This document shows, in pieces, positions 25,962-34,649 of a stretch of DNA of 64,000 bases. The notes under the pieces were generated by a model. That model was given only the letters and a program-made list of their open reading frames with translations. It searched no databases and was not told the origin of the DNA. The translations under genes and the position numbers were made by a program. The stretch is from NCBI RefSeq assembly GCF_004345425.1, contig NZ_SLVP01000015.1, positions 1 through 64,000 of the forward strand. Reading direction: 5' to 3'. The DNA is from Paenibacillus sp. BK033. GTDB taxonomy: Bacteria > Bacillota > Bacilli > Paenibacillales > Paenibacillaceae. Every line of letters begins with the position of its first letter. The stretch's first letter is position 1.

Positions 25962-27593
25962 TTACTCGTCTATAATGCCGCGCTGCCTGCGGTATTCCTT
26001 GGGCGTGCAGCCAACCTGCTTCTTGAACAGCTTCGAGAAATGAACCGGGTCTTTATAGCCCACCTGATAAGAGATTTGGTACACCTTGTACTGGATGTCG
26101 CCAAGCATCTCCTTCGCCTTCTCGATCCGGATATCGGTCAAATATTCAAGGAACGTCTGCCGTTTCTCTTTCTTGAACAGCTTGCTGAGCCATACGGGAG
26201 TAACATGCACGGCGCTTGCCACGCTTTGCAGCGTTAAGCTCTCCGCGTAATCCCGCTGCAATATTTTCTCCGCCTCCGATATAATCTGGCTTGGCGTAGC
26301 GGAGAGACTCCGGAAATCGGCGGCGATTTCCTTCAAGCATCGTTCGGCCTGCTCCCTGAGCGACTGCAGCGTATCGTATTGCTCCAGCCGCTCCCAGAGC
26401 GCAATCGGATTGCTGCCCCATTTTTTATTCGGAATACCGGCCGCGGCGGCTTTCCTGACAATCTCGAACAGCCATTCGAAAATATGCTGCTGAATATCCC
26501 GAAGCTGCGTGAGCTGCCATGCCTGCACCATTAATTCGAACCGTTCCATGGCCGCGGTTATATCCTCGTCGGATCCGAACTTGACCAGATCCAGCACTTC
26601 TTCCGGCTCTGCCAGCTTTAGATCGGCATGCTCGTTTTCTTCGAAACCGCCTTGCAGCGTAAACACGCGGTTCCCTCCATAGACGGCCTTCTGCTCCAGA
26701 ACGCTAAGCGCTTCCGTATACATCTCGTGCAGATTCTCGAAGGTGCATGGGTTGGTCCGGAGTCCAACGCTTGCCTTCACCTTCACAAAATCATTAATCC
26801 GCTTGATGCACAGATGCGCGATTCCGCTGGTCAGCTCAGCCTGCTCCGAACGCAGGCAGCTTAACAGAACAAGCCATCTGCCCGAGCTGTCCATGCAGAT
26901 CGCGTAAGGATAAGGATAATCCTCCTCCAGCGTCTGATTCACGACATTGCCGATCCCGAACAAAATCAGGTCCTTCTCCTGGCCGCGCCGATTCTCAATG
27001 GCTTTCAGATCATCGGCGACAATGACCATAACCGTCATATGATCGACAGTCATCCATTCCATGTTTAACGTGGTCAGCCGGTGACGCCGTCTTGTTTCCT
27101 TATACGGGTCATGCTCCTGCTCCACCATCTCCCGAAGCAGCTCTTCGCGCATTTTCGGAATCGCAAACTTCACCTGGTTGATCAACTGCTGCTCATTATG
27201 CTGCTCGAGCCGCTTCCGCTGAATATTCTCGACCGCTTTGCGGACAATTTGCTCCAGCTCGCTTATATTGATGGGTTTAAGAATATAATCGATCGCTCCG
27301 GTCTTCATCGCCTGCTTCACCAGATCAAAATCATCGTAACCGCTCACCACAACGGCTTCCGGATGATAATCCTTTACCGGCTCCAAGGCGTTTAAAAATT
27401 CCAGCCCGGACATGCGGTTCATTTTCACATCCGTTACAACGAGGTCCGGACGTTCATCCTTCGCCAGCATCAGCGCCGTATCGCCGTCATCGGCGACCAG
27501 CACCTCTTCAATGCCGTACGTGCTCCACGGAAAGCGGTTACGTAAACCTTCGCGAATCTCGAACTCGTCATCTACGATTAATACACGCAGCAT
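25962..27593 (-). CDS. YesN-type response regulator (REC plus AraC helix-turn-helix)
   Basis: 543 residues from the ATG at 27593 (MLRVLIVDDEFE), with AAGGG eight bases upstream; the longer frame adds 14 unlikely residues. The receiver domain shows DDE, the phospho-acceptor Asp in VTDVKMNRMSG and the Lys in YILKPINISE. A central 250-residue region, partly coiled coil (RKAVENIQRKRLEQHNEQQ), is typical for long YesN proteins, and the last 100 residues are an AraC domain (LTLQSVASAVHVTPVWLSKLFKKEKRQTF; VYQISYQVGYKDPVHFSKLFKKQVG). It should pair with the YesM kinase at 21.15-22.96 kb and act on the divergent kinase/GH38 promoter region. Confidence 0.93.
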   Translation of the reverse strand: MLRVLIVDDEFEIREGLRNRFPWSTYGIEEVLVADDGDTALMLAKDERPDLVVTDVKMNRMSGLEFLNALEPVKDYHPEAVVVSGYDDFDLVKQAMKTGAIDYILKPINISELEQIVRKAVENIQRKRLEQHNEQQLINQVKFAIPKMREELLREMVEQEHDPYKETRRRHRLTTLNMEWMTVDHMTVMVIVADDLKAIENRRGQEKDLILFGIGNVVNQTLEEDYPYPYAICMDSSGRWLVLLSCLRSEQAELTSGIAHLCIKRINDFVKVKASVGLRTNPCTFENLHEMYTEALSVLEQKAVYGGNRVFTLQGGFEENEHADLKLAEPEEVLDLVKFGSDEDITAAMERFELMVQAWQLTQLRDIQQHIFEWLFEIVRKAAAAGIPNKKWGSNPIALWERLEQYDTLQSLREQAERCLKEIAADFRSLSATPSQIISEAEKILQRDYAESLTLQSVASAVHVTPVWLSKLFKKEKRQTFLEYLTDIRIEKAKEMLGDIQYKVYQISYQVGYKDPVHFSKLFKKQVGCTPKEYRRQRGIIDE

Positions 27594-27766
27594 CCGCTCA
27601 ACCCTTCCCCATGATCGATGTTGCAATGCGACCATTATATCCTGCTTGGCTGTATAAGCCTACCTCCATACTAAACGACCCGATTTTGGATTGCACGGGG
27701 GTAAAAGCAAACTTTATGGGGTTGTATTAAATTGTTGAGCATCGCTGGCTGCGTGTACCGGTCTTA

Positions 27767-28000
27767 CTATCCAATGACGAGAAACGGCTCCAGCTCTTTG
27801 AAAAGCTTCTTGTAGTTCACGTCATCCGGGATGACAAGCGTTAACGGCTCGTTCAGCTTCAGGACAAACAAGCCAAGAATCGATTTGGCGTCGGCCATCC
27901 CGCTTTTGCCGTGAATCCAGATATCGAAGTCGTAACGGGATACGATATGGTTGATTTGTTCAATGTCCTTCACGTCTCTTACTTTAATCGGCGTGATCAT
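27767..28000 (-). CDS. HPr-like protein lacking the phospho-histidine
   Basis: 77 residues from the ATG at 28000, chosen because GGAAGGAG lies nine bases upstream; a longer frame to 28261 has no protein character in its N-terminal part. The sequence IHGKSGMADAKSILGLFVLKLNEPLTLVIPDD is the second half of an HPr fold, including the region around the regulatory Ser loop (KSILGL). The phosphotransfer His of true HPr (in the H-A-R-P motif) is absent; the corresponding stretch reads INHIVSRYDFDIWIHG. It is therefore unlikely to carry phosphate for the sugar PTS and may be a regulatory relative of HPr/Crh, or a structural homologue. Confidence 0.75.
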   Translation of the reverse strand: MITPIKVRDVKDIEQINHIVSRYDFDIWIHGKSGMADAKSILGLFVLKLNEPLTLVIPDDVNYKKLFKELEPFLVIG

Positions 28001-28118
28001 CGGGCAAGCTCCTTCCGGCATCCAATTTTTTCTTATTAGTTGTTTGCCGGCAGACATTGCTTTATGCGTACAGGCATAACATGTATTGGACAGGTAAGTT
28101 TGAAAGGAGGGGGCTGGC

Positions 28119-28553
28119 ATGGCTTGGCGTGAACTCGTACCAAACGATGCAAGAAAAACATTCGAAACACTCATCGACCGTAAGAAAAAGTGGGAAACGT
28201 ACAAATCAAGAGCCGCTTTTTGCGCACTGCTATGCTTGTTTTGTTTTTTAATGTTTGGCATTGTCTACTTCCGCAATAACGGCACCATTCACGGCAGCTT
28301 TGCAAGTTTGTATGAGAGCATTATGAACAGTTCCTTCCTTATCTTCCTGCTCGCCGTCTTTATCGTCAGCTTTGTTTACTTGTATTGGCTGGCCAAGGAG
28401 ATCGATAAAGCGAAGAAAAAATATGAGACGCTGCGGATGGAAACCGTGGATAAATTCGATACAACCTGGCTGAAGAGCATCAACTTCGAGACAAGAAGCG
28501 AAATCTCCATCGAGATGAACAGCTACGATATTAATATCGATTATAAAGGTTAA
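28119..28553 (+). CDS. Hypothetical two-helix membrane protein
   Basis: 144 residues with an AAAGGAGGGGG ribosome site. Two hydrophobic helices (AAFCALLCLFCFLMFGIVYF and FLIFLLAVFIVSFVYLYWL) are separated by a short outer loop. A charged C-terminal region (EIDKAKKKYETLRMETVDKFD) is probably a cytoplasmic coiled coil, and the end (EISIEMNSYDINIDYKG) looks like a beta hairpin. Adjacent genes give no clue. It is followed by a strong terminator. I do not recognise the family; it resembles small proteins of Paenibacillus of unknown role. Confidence 0.7.
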   Translation: MAWRELVPNDARKTFETLIDRKKKWETYKSRAAFCALLCLFCFLMFGIVYFRNNGTIHGSFASLYESIMNSSFLIFLLAVFIVSFVYLYWLAKEIDKAKKKYETLRMETVDKFDTTWLKSINFETRSEISIEMNSYDINIDYKG

Positions 28554-28557
28554 ATAC

Positions 28558-28587
28558 AATCCCCCTGTTGCTTGCGGCAGGGGGATT
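28558..28587. terminator. Strong terminator
   Basis: A stem of ten perfect pairs (AATCCCCCTG with CAGGGGGATT), extended by wobble pairs to 14, between convergent reading frames. Confidence 0.75.
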
Positions 28588-28596
28588 GTTGCAGGG

Positions 28597-28815
28597 TTAT
28601 TCGGATAAATCGGAGTACCAGTCCTCATAGTCATGGCCAATGTCGGCTTTTAGATAATAAAGCATGTGCAGCTTCTCATCCAGATCAAAAGAAGAATAGA
28701 TGCTCCTTCCCGCAACAGTGATCATTTCTTGATACACCTTATAAAATAAACGCCACATCTCTTCCAGATCGGTTTGCCATCCTCGGTCAATAACGGAGAG
28801 AGCCTTTTGGCAACC
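28597..28815 (-). CDS. Short open frame following the lipoprotein stop in the same frame
   Basis: After the TAG stop of the lipoprotein at 28816, the same frame stays open for 72 further codons to a TAA at 28597-28599, and the sequence is protein-like: SVIDRGWQTDLEEM, then KVYQEMITVAG, DLDEKLHMLYYLK and DYEDWYSDLSE. No good start codon with a ribosome site is evident; an internal ATG (EEMWRLF) has GGAAGAG directly before it. It could be a separate small protein, a C-terminal extension lost by a nonsense mutation, or a fragment. No family is recognised. Confidence 0.4.
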   Translation of the reverse strand, partial: GCQKALSVIDRGWQTDLEEMWRLFYKVYQEMITVAGRSIYSSFDLDEKLHMLYYLKADIGHDYEDWYSDLSE

Positions 28816-29379
28816 CTAAAGTGGAATCGCTGGCTCCGGTTCCTTGTTCGTAATTCTCAAGATGTCCGCGTCAAACTTCTTATATAAATCTGCAATTTGC
28901 TGCAAGGTCAACAACATTTCAATATCGATAACTTCATCTATCGGGTTATAACTTACAGTGAACGAATGACCTTTCTCGCAAATCAAATGGACAAACTCCG
29001 CAACCTCATTAGCCGTATCCTGAAGGTATTTGGGACTGTATCTGGCTTGTTTGATTGCCACTTTATCGCCAAGCTTCACTTTTAGCTCCTTAAAGTAGTC
29101 TTTTATTTCTGCGGAATCCAACTGGTAGACCATATAGACCAGCTTTAGATTATCGTTATCGAAATAACTTACCGCTTGAGAAAAGAATCTCTCCTCAGCA
29201 GCTGCATCAGGAAAATACCTATGATAGATTTCCTCCTGGACGGGTATAACCTCTTTTTGGAAGGCTAGAACAGGGTCGTCTTTGTAAACTGCTTTCTTTG
29301 GAGATTCCGCCATAACGTTGCTGCAAGCCGTAAAAATCAGTACTCCAAGCAATATGAGTGTAAGTCTTAAACAGTTCAC
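28816..29379 (-). CDS. Hypothetical lipoprotein
   Basis: 187 residues from a GTG start with a GGGGAGG ribosome site. The N-terminus is a lipoprotein signal (LILLGVLIFTACSN, lipid on the Cys), so the protein is on the outer face of the membrane. The mature part is helical and charged (VQEEIYHRYFPDAAAEERFFSQAVSYF, KYLQDTANEVAEFVHLICEKG) and ends in a proline-rich tail. I do not recognise the family. The open frame after the TAG stop may be related. Promoter signals were not resolved. Confidence 0.7.
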   Translation of the reverse strand: MNCLRLTLILLGVLIFTACSNVMAESPKKAVYKDDPVLAFQKEVIPVQEEIYHRYFPDAAAEERFFSQAVSYFDNDNLKLVYMVYQLDSAEIKDYFKELKVKLGDKVAIKQARYSPKYLQDTANEVAEFVHLICEKGHSFTVSYNPIDEVIDIEMLLTLQQIADLYKKFDADILRITNKEPEPAIPL

Positions 29380-29464
29380 GATCTGCCTCCCCTTAACTCA
29401 TTCAGATTAGTTGAAAATAGAGACGGTTGATAAGGGAGATTTGTTTCTTGTCCGCATTAAAAAT

Positions 29465-29499
29465 AAAAAGACGTACGGGCGCCCCCATACGTCTTTTTT
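29465..29499 (-). terminator. Terminator of the GH43 gene
   Basis: An 11-base stem (AAAAAGACGTA with TACGTCTTTTT) with a GC-rich loop and flanking A/T runs, four bases after the GH43 stop on the minus strand. Confidence 0.85.
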
Positions 29500-29502
29500 G
29501 CA

Positions 29503-30441
29503 TTATTTCCCCGGCACCCCAAAGTCAGGCGTTCCGTCTTCCTTCCAAGTGAATGCTTGGATGCGGGCATGGCGGTTAGGATCGGAGAGCGGACTGCCGA
29601 TAAGCTCTTTATAAGGCCTCGCATGATACACGATAAGATCGGTCGAGCCGTCCTCGCTTACGGTAAAGCTGTTATGCCCCGGTCCGTAATTTTCCGTTTC
29701 CTCGTTGGTCTCGAACACAGGCTCGGGATGCTTGATCCAGCTGTCCGGGTTGAGCAAATCCGCTTCCAAAGAAGCTTCCAATAAGCCCATGCAATACCGG
29801 TGATCGGTCGCGCTAGCGGAATAAGCTACGAAAATCCGCCCGTGGCGCAGCAAGACGGCCGGTCCCTCATTCACCCGGTAGCCTTGAATCTCCCAGTCGT
29901 ATTCCGGCGTGGAGATTAACACTTGCGGACCTATAATCGTCCAGGGATTAGCCAGCTTGGCTATGTACAGATTGCTGTCGGATTCTTTATATTGCGCCCA
30001 GATCAGATAGCGTTCTCCGTTATGCTGGAACGTTGTCGCATCCAGGGAGAAGCTTTCGAAGTCGAGCTCGATTTTGCCTTTTTCCACCCATGTGCCCGTA
30101 ATCGGATCTTCATCGCCGCACTCCAGCGCATACGGTCGAATCGCCCATTGATCCTCTGCCGTCCCCGCTGCGAAATAGATATACCATTTGCCGTCGATCG
30201 AATGCAGCTCGGGCGCCCAAATATGGCTGCCCATCTCGCCTGTTTCATGCTTCCGCCAAATGACGGTTTCCTCTGCGTGAGCAAGCTCCTCCAGCGTAGC
30301 GGCTTTGCGCAGCACAAGCCGGTCATACTCCGGTACCGAAGCGGTAAAATAGTAGAAGCCATCCGTATGCTTAAGCACATAAGGATCCGCCCGGTTTACA
30401 ATCCAAGGTTTGAGATAATTGCCAGTGCCAGTATCCATCAT
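29503..30441 (-). CDS. GH43 exo-type alpha-L-arabinofuranosidase
   Basis: 312 residues forming a single five-bladed beta-propeller of family 43, without signal peptide or carbohydrate module. The catalytic triad is visible: general base D19 in NRADPYVL, pKa-modulating D134 in FSLDATTF and general acid E192 in RVNEGPAVLL. It fits the group of exo-alpha-1,5-L-arabinofuranosidases and related arabinanases (SHIWAPELHSIDGKWYIYFAA, YGPGHNSFTVSEDG). It would release arabinose from short arabino-oligosaccharides in the cytoplasm. It stands alone, with its own ribosome site (GAGGTG) and terminator. The function complements the GH127 enzyme 15 kb away. Confidence 0.93.
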   Translation of the reverse strand: MMDTGTGNYLKPWIVNRADPYVLKHTDGFYYFTASVPEYDRLVLRKAATLEELAHAEETVIWRKHETGEMGSHIWAPELHSIDGKWYIYFAAGTAEDQWAIRPYALECGDEDPITGTWVEKGKIELDFESFSLDATTFQHNGERYLIWAQYKESDSNLYIAKLANPWTIIGPQVLISTPEYDWEIQGYRVNEGPAVLLRHGRIFVAYSASATDHRYCMGLLEASLEADLLNPDSWIKHPEPVFETNEETENYGPGHNSFTVSEDGSTDLIVYHARPYKELIGSPLSDPNRHARIQAFTWKEDGTPDFGVPGK

Positions 30442-30563
30442 GAATTCGTCACCTCGAGGAATGAAGTTTTTACTCCGTATGCCTGGGTACTATTATAACG
30501 GAAAACCATCTGTTGCCTCTAACCTATTCCAAACAGCCAATACCTCCACTCATCAATGGTATG

Positions 30564-30595
30564 AAAAAAGCCGAATCACAAAGGATCCGGCTTTT
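30564..30595 (-). terminator. Terminator of the glucan phosphorylase gene
   Basis: An imperfect 12-base stem (AAAAGCCGAATC with GATCCGGCTTTT) with an A/T-rich exit lies about 25 bases after the stop. Confidence 0.7.
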
Positions 30596-30619
30596 CGCGT
30601 TATTTAATAAGGCTGCCGG

Positions 30620-32794
30620 CTATTCCCCCCAAGCAGCAAGCTCCAGCTCGAATTCATTAGCGAAATCGGGGCTGATCGGAGTAACCCGCACGTTGACGTC
30701 GGCCTCCCAGATGTTGTCCGTCGGGATATCGGCAGAGGCTCCCTCAAAGACGTAATGTCCCTTCGCCTGCTGCCGAATTGGCTCTAGCTTCACCTTCCAG
30801 ATGCCGCGATGGCCATCGGAGCCAACCGCTTCCACGCGAACATCCTCATGCCATATGTCGCCTAGCTGAATCTCGGCGCGGAAACGGTTTACCCCGTTTC
30901 CGTTGCCATTGTCTTCTTGAATATTCACGTTCCTGACCTGAACGCCCGACCACTTGCTGCGGATGAATCGCTTGTAAGCCGCTACTCTTGACGCAACCTC
31001 GAAGTTGTCCGCGGCGTACCGCTTTCCTCTCAAGCTCGTTGGCACGTACATCTTGTTCCAGTAATCGGTTACCATTCTGTGGGTGTTGTAGACCGGCGCA
31101 AGCGAGCAGATCGATTCCTTCATCAGGTTGACCCATTCCACGGGGACATTCCGATCCTCCCGCTTGTAATACAGCGGAATAATCTCTTCCTCGAGCAGCC
31201 GGTAAAGCGCTTCGGTGTCCTGCTTTGCCTGCAGCCACGGGTCGCCATCGACCGTACTCTCGATTGCCCAGCCGTTTCGCCCGTTGTAGCCCTCCACCCA
31301 CCAGCCGTCCAGCACGCTGCAGTTAAGCACGCCATTCAAGGCAGCCTTTTGCCCGCTTGTGCCGCTGGCTTCCATTGGCTTCAGCGGGGTATTGAGCCAT
31401 ACGTCCACGCCTTGAACGAGCAGCTTTGCTTTATCCATCGCGTAGTTCTCAATCATGAACACACGGTTTTTGAACCTTTCATCCTGGGAAAGCTCTACAA
31501 TTTTGCGGATCAAATCCTGCCCCGGTCCGTCCGAGGGATGCGCCTTGCCTGCGAACACAAGAACCACCGGACGATCCGGATTGCCAAGGATCCGCGCGAT
31601 CCGCTCCGCGTCGTTGAAGATAAGGAGCGCCCGCTTATACGTCGCGAACCGTCTGGCAAAACCGATGATGAGCGGAACACCGTCCGAAGGGGCGATCGGC
31701 AGTCCGAAAGCTTGCAGCATCTTGGCTTTCGCCCGTTGATGCTCCTCCCACAACTCGATGCTCGGAATTTCCCGAACCGCTGCCCATGCTTCCGGCTCCG
31801 CTGCTTGCAGGGACCAGTCGGACGGGAGATATCGGTCGAACAGTTCTTTCAGGCCAGCGGCCAGCCATGTCCCCGTGTGGATGCCGTTCGTGACCGAATC
31901 GACGGGGATATCCTTTGCCGGAATATACGGCATCCACCTGTGGAACATTTCCCGGGTCACTTCACCGTGCAGCTTGCTTACCCCGTTTACTTTCGAGGAC
32001 GCGCTGACGGCAAGGCGCGTCATGTTGAACACGCCGTTCATGCGGCCAAGCGCTAACACCCGATCCCTATCCGCTCCCAGCTGCCAGTAGAAATCGCCAA
32101 AAAAACGGTCCATCATCTCAACGGAGAACACGTCGTGCCCCGCCGGAACCGGCGTATGCGTCGTGAAGACGGTGCTTGCCTTAACGGCTTCAAGCGCCGT
32201 CTCGAAAGGCACGCCTTCGGCGGACAGCATGCGGATGCGTTCCAGGGCAAGAAAAGCGCAATGCCCTTCGTTCATATGCCACACTTCTGGCTGAATACCC
32301 AGCGCGGCAAGCAATCTCGTGCCGCCGATGCCGAGGAGAATCTCCTGGCTGATGCGAATATCTTGCGCCCCGGGATACAACGTGTCAGTTAAGCGGCGCT
32401 CCGCCTCGCCGTTTGATTCAACGTCGGTATTGAGCAGGTACAGAGTGACAGAGCCTACCTGCACGGAGAACGCTTTCGCATAAACCTTTCTGCCTTCCAG
32501 CGGAACCTCGATAATAACAGGATGACCATTGCCGTCCCGCACGAGTTCAACCGGATAAACACTCGCCTCCAGATCGACCTCGGGATACCAATGGTGCTGC
32601 GAGCCGCCCTCGTCAATATGCTGCTGGAAATAGCCTTTACCGTAAAATATGCCTACGCCCGTAAGCGGAATATTCAAGTCTGCTGCCGCCTTGATATGGT
32701 CGCCAGCCAATATGCCAAGGCCACCCGAATAAATCGGTAGGGATTCATCAAGTCCAAACTCCGCCGAGAAATACGCAATCTTGCTGTTTTGCAT
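30620..32794 (-). CDS. glgP: Alpha-glucan phosphorylase (GT35)
   Basis: 724 residues from the ATG at 32794 (GAGGTGG ribosome site); the frame runs 33 codons further but those are not typical. The start IAYFSAEFGLDESLPIYSGGLGILAGDH is the hallmark of the alpha-glucan family phosphorylases, the bacterial and archaeal branch of GT35. The pyridoxal-phosphate lysine lies in EASGTSGQKAALNGVLNCSVLDGWWVE. The enzyme releases glucose-1-phosphate from alpha-1,4-glucan. It contains an additional C-terminal beta domain (about 120 residues, VRVEAVGSDGHRGIWKVKLEP), as in other members. The gene is isolated, not in a glg operon. Confidence 0.93.
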   Translation of the reverse strand: MQNSKIAYFSAEFGLDESLPIYSGGLGILAGDHIKAAADLNIPLTGVGIFYGKGYFQQHIDEGGSQHHWYPEVDLEASVYPVELVRDGNGHPVIIEVPLEGRKVYAKAFSVQVGSVTLYLLNTDVESNGEAERRLTDTLYPGAQDIRISQEILLGIGGTRLLAALGIQPEVWHMNEGHCAFLALERIRMLSAEGVPFETALEAVKASTVFTTHTPVPAGHDVFSVEMMDRFFGDFYWQLGADRDRVLALGRMNGVFNMTRLAVSASSKVNGVSKLHGEVTREMFHRWMPYIPAKDIPVDSVTNGIHTGTWLAAGLKELFDRYLPSDWSLQAAEPEAWAAVREIPSIELWEEHQRAKAKMLQAFGLPIAPSDGVPLIIGFARRFATYKRALLIFNDAERIARILGNPDRPVVLVFAGKAHPSDGPGQDLIRKIVELSQDERFKNRVFMIENYAMDKAKLLVQGVDVWLNTPLKPMEASGTSGQKAALNGVLNCSVLDGWWVEGYNGRNGWAIESTVDGDPWLQAKQDTEALYRLLEEEIIPLYYKREDRNVPVEWVNLMKESICSLAPVYNTHRMVTDYWNKMYVPTSLRGKRYAADNFEVASRVAAYKRFIRSKWSGVQVRNVNIQEDNGNGNGVNRFRAEIQLGDIWHEDVRVEAVGSDGHRGIWKVKLEPIRQQAKGHYVFEGASADIPTDNIWEADVNVRVTPISPDFANEFELELAAWGE

Positions 32795-32959
32795 GTTTCC
32801 ACCTCGTTTTTCGCCAATTTGCGCCATGAAAGCGCCACAAAAACTTGATGCCTTACTACTATATGCCGATTTATGGTACTCGTGCCTATACATTTTGTTG
32901 AGAGCAGCGCAACAAAAAAGCAGCCAATCATTCAGATTAGCCGCTCCGGGGAATAAAGG

Positions 32960-33478
32960 TTATGTCAACGTCTTGCTCATAATAAAATCAATCTGCTCCT
33001 CATCGCCCATATAAAACGAGTGGGCCCCCGTCTGAACGAATCCCGCCTTCCGGTAAAACGCAATGGCGCTTTCGTTCCTCTCCCAAACCCCTAGCCAGAT
33101 CTTTTTTTTGTGATGACCGATAGCGATTTCCAATGCCTTGTCAAAAAGATGCTTGCCCAGCCCTTGTCTCTGGAAGCCGGAACGAATATAGATCCTTTCG
33201 ATCTCAAGCGCTTCTTCCCCCATCTTTTCCGTTTGGGCATCATCTACGTTTACCTTTAAATAACCGGCAGCTTCTTCATCGCAAACAATGAAATAAAATT
33301 CCGAAGACGGATTGGACCATTCCTCTTCCAGCTTCTCCGCGTTAAAGGCCCGTTCCAAATAAGCCTTCATTTGATCAGGCGAATTCTGGTCCTTGAATGT
33401 ATCATAGAAGGTTTCAATGCTTATCTGTTGAAGTAACGGCAGATCTTCACGGTCGCATTTATGAATGGTGACAGTCAT
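32960..33478 (-). CDS. GNAT-family N-acetyltransferase
   Basis: 172 residues with the Gcn5-related N-acetyltransferase fold: N-terminal strand and helix (TIHKCDREDLPLLQQISIETFYDTF), the central EIERIYIRSGFQRQGLGKHLFDKALEIA with the acetyl-CoA pyrophosphate loop (Q/R-x-x-G-x-G/A, here QRQGLGKHL) and the C-terminal VWERNESAIAFYRKAGFVQTGAHSFYMG. Substrate unknown; small-molecule acetylation or polyamine acetylation (PaiA-type) are possible, since the sequence resembles the PaiA group. It has an AAGGAG ribosome site and lies between the phosphorylase and the EamA transporter without clear operon linkage. Confidence 0.9.
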   Translation of the reverse strand: MTVTIHKCDREDLPLLQQISIETFYDTFKDQNSPDQMKAYLERAFNAEKLEEEWSNPSSEFYFIVCDEEAAGYLKVNVDDAQTEKMGEEALEIERIYIRSGFQRQGLGKHLFDKALEIAIGHHKKKIWLGVWERNESAIAFYRKAGFVQTGAHSFYMGDEEQIDFIMSKTLT

Positions 33479-33586
33479 TTGAGCATGGCTCCTTTAAGGA
33501 TGAAGGCCTATTACAGCCCTTTTGTTATCCTAAATATTATCGAAATTTTGTTGCATTTGCAACAAAATTGGAGCCTGATCCGACTC

Positions 33587-34501
33587 TCATCCATGGCTGC
33601 CTACTTTCCGCCCGCCAATCCATGACTTTGACCAGAAGTACATGCCCATGCCGAATAAGGTGATCATGCCGCCTGCAAGCTGAAATAAAGAAATATTTTC
33701 TCCCAGCAGCAGATACGCGAGAATAATGGCAAGTACCGGCTCTCCGATAATACCTACCGAGACGGTAGTCGCCCCGATGGATTTTAACAGCACATTAAAT
33801 AACAATTGCCCAAAAATAGTCGGGATAATCGATAGCAGCAAGAAGTAAATCCAATCGGACGGGTTATAATCCGTGAAAGAGCAGCCGTTCAGCAAATTAT
33901 GGATAAGCAGCACGATGCCGCCGATGAAAAACACGATAATGCTGTAGACATTGGCATTGATTTTGCTGCTTACTTTCTGCCCCGCCAGCAAGTAGCCGGA
34001 CACGGCTAGCGTGCCGATTAACGATAAACCGTCTCCAAGCAACGCTTCTTTCGATACGCCTATATCGCCCCAAGCGATGAGGATCGAACCGCAGAGAGCC
34101 GCAATCAAGCAAGATACCGTAAGTACGTTAGCCATCTCCTTAAACAATAAGTATGAACCGATCATAACAAACAGCGGCTGTAAAGCCAGGATGACCATGG
34201 AACTTGCGACCGAGGTATGCACCAGGGATTCCATCCAGAACAAAAAGTGAAGACCCAATAATAAGCCAGCCAGGATCACGATACTCCAATCTTTCTTGTT
34301 CAGCTTTATGGATCGAAGCTGCCTCCATGGCACAAAAGGCAGCATGATGACAACGGTAATAAACAAGCGGTACATCCCCGCCACGGAGGTTGGCGTATCC
34401 GAAAATTTGATTAAGATTGAGGATACCGAAACAGACAAAATACTGATAAATAACAAAATAAACGGATGGGAAGGCAAAGAAGATTTCGATAATTTACGCA
34501 T
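33587..34501 (-). CDS. EamA/DMT-family transporter
   Basis: 304 residues with ten membrane helices in two EamA repeats. Typical elements are SVSSILIKFSDTPTSVAGMYRLFI in the first repeat, ASSMVILALQPLFVMIGSYLLFKE at its end and the matching IGATTVSVGIIGEPVLAIILAYLLLGENI in the second. Family members export or import metabolites such as amino acids and nucleosides; the substrate is unknown here. A GGAGGAACC site precedes the ATG. The divergent AraC gene 148 bases away, on the opposite strand, may regulate it. Confidence 0.92.
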   Translation of the reverse strand: MRKLSKSSLPSHPFILLFISILSVSVSSILIKFSDTPTSVAGMYRLFITVVIMLPFVPWRQLRSIKLNKKDWSIVILAGLLLGLHFLFWMESLVHTSVASSMVILALQPLFVMIGSYLLFKEMANVLTVSCLIAALCGSILIAWGDIGVSKEALLGDGLSLIGTLAVSGYLLAGQKVSSKINANVYSIIVFFIGGIVLLIHNLLNGCSFTDYNPSDWIYFLLLSIIPTIFGQLLFNVLLKSIGATTVSVGIIGEPVLAIILAYLLLGENISLFQLAGGMITLFGMGMYFWSKSWIGGRKVGSHG

Positions 34502-34649
34502 GGTTCCTCCAAGCAGATAGACAATAACCCGTGCACGGGAATTGTAAGGGTAAGCCTAAGCTGGATATAATAATATCATCGCGGTTGTTTATTTAGTGTA
34601 ATAATATCCTTCATTTATATCGAAATATCGTCAACTAAGGAGCATAGCT

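Noticed and set aside
32920..32955. Terminator between GNAT and phosphorylase genes
   Set aside because: The inverted repeat near AGCAGCCAATC has two mismatches and no clean T-run, so it was not listed.
34502..34649. GGATAT/AATATCC repeat as AraC operator between EamA and AraC genes
   Set aside because: Short, AT-rich and imperfect; cannot be told from chance without comparison.
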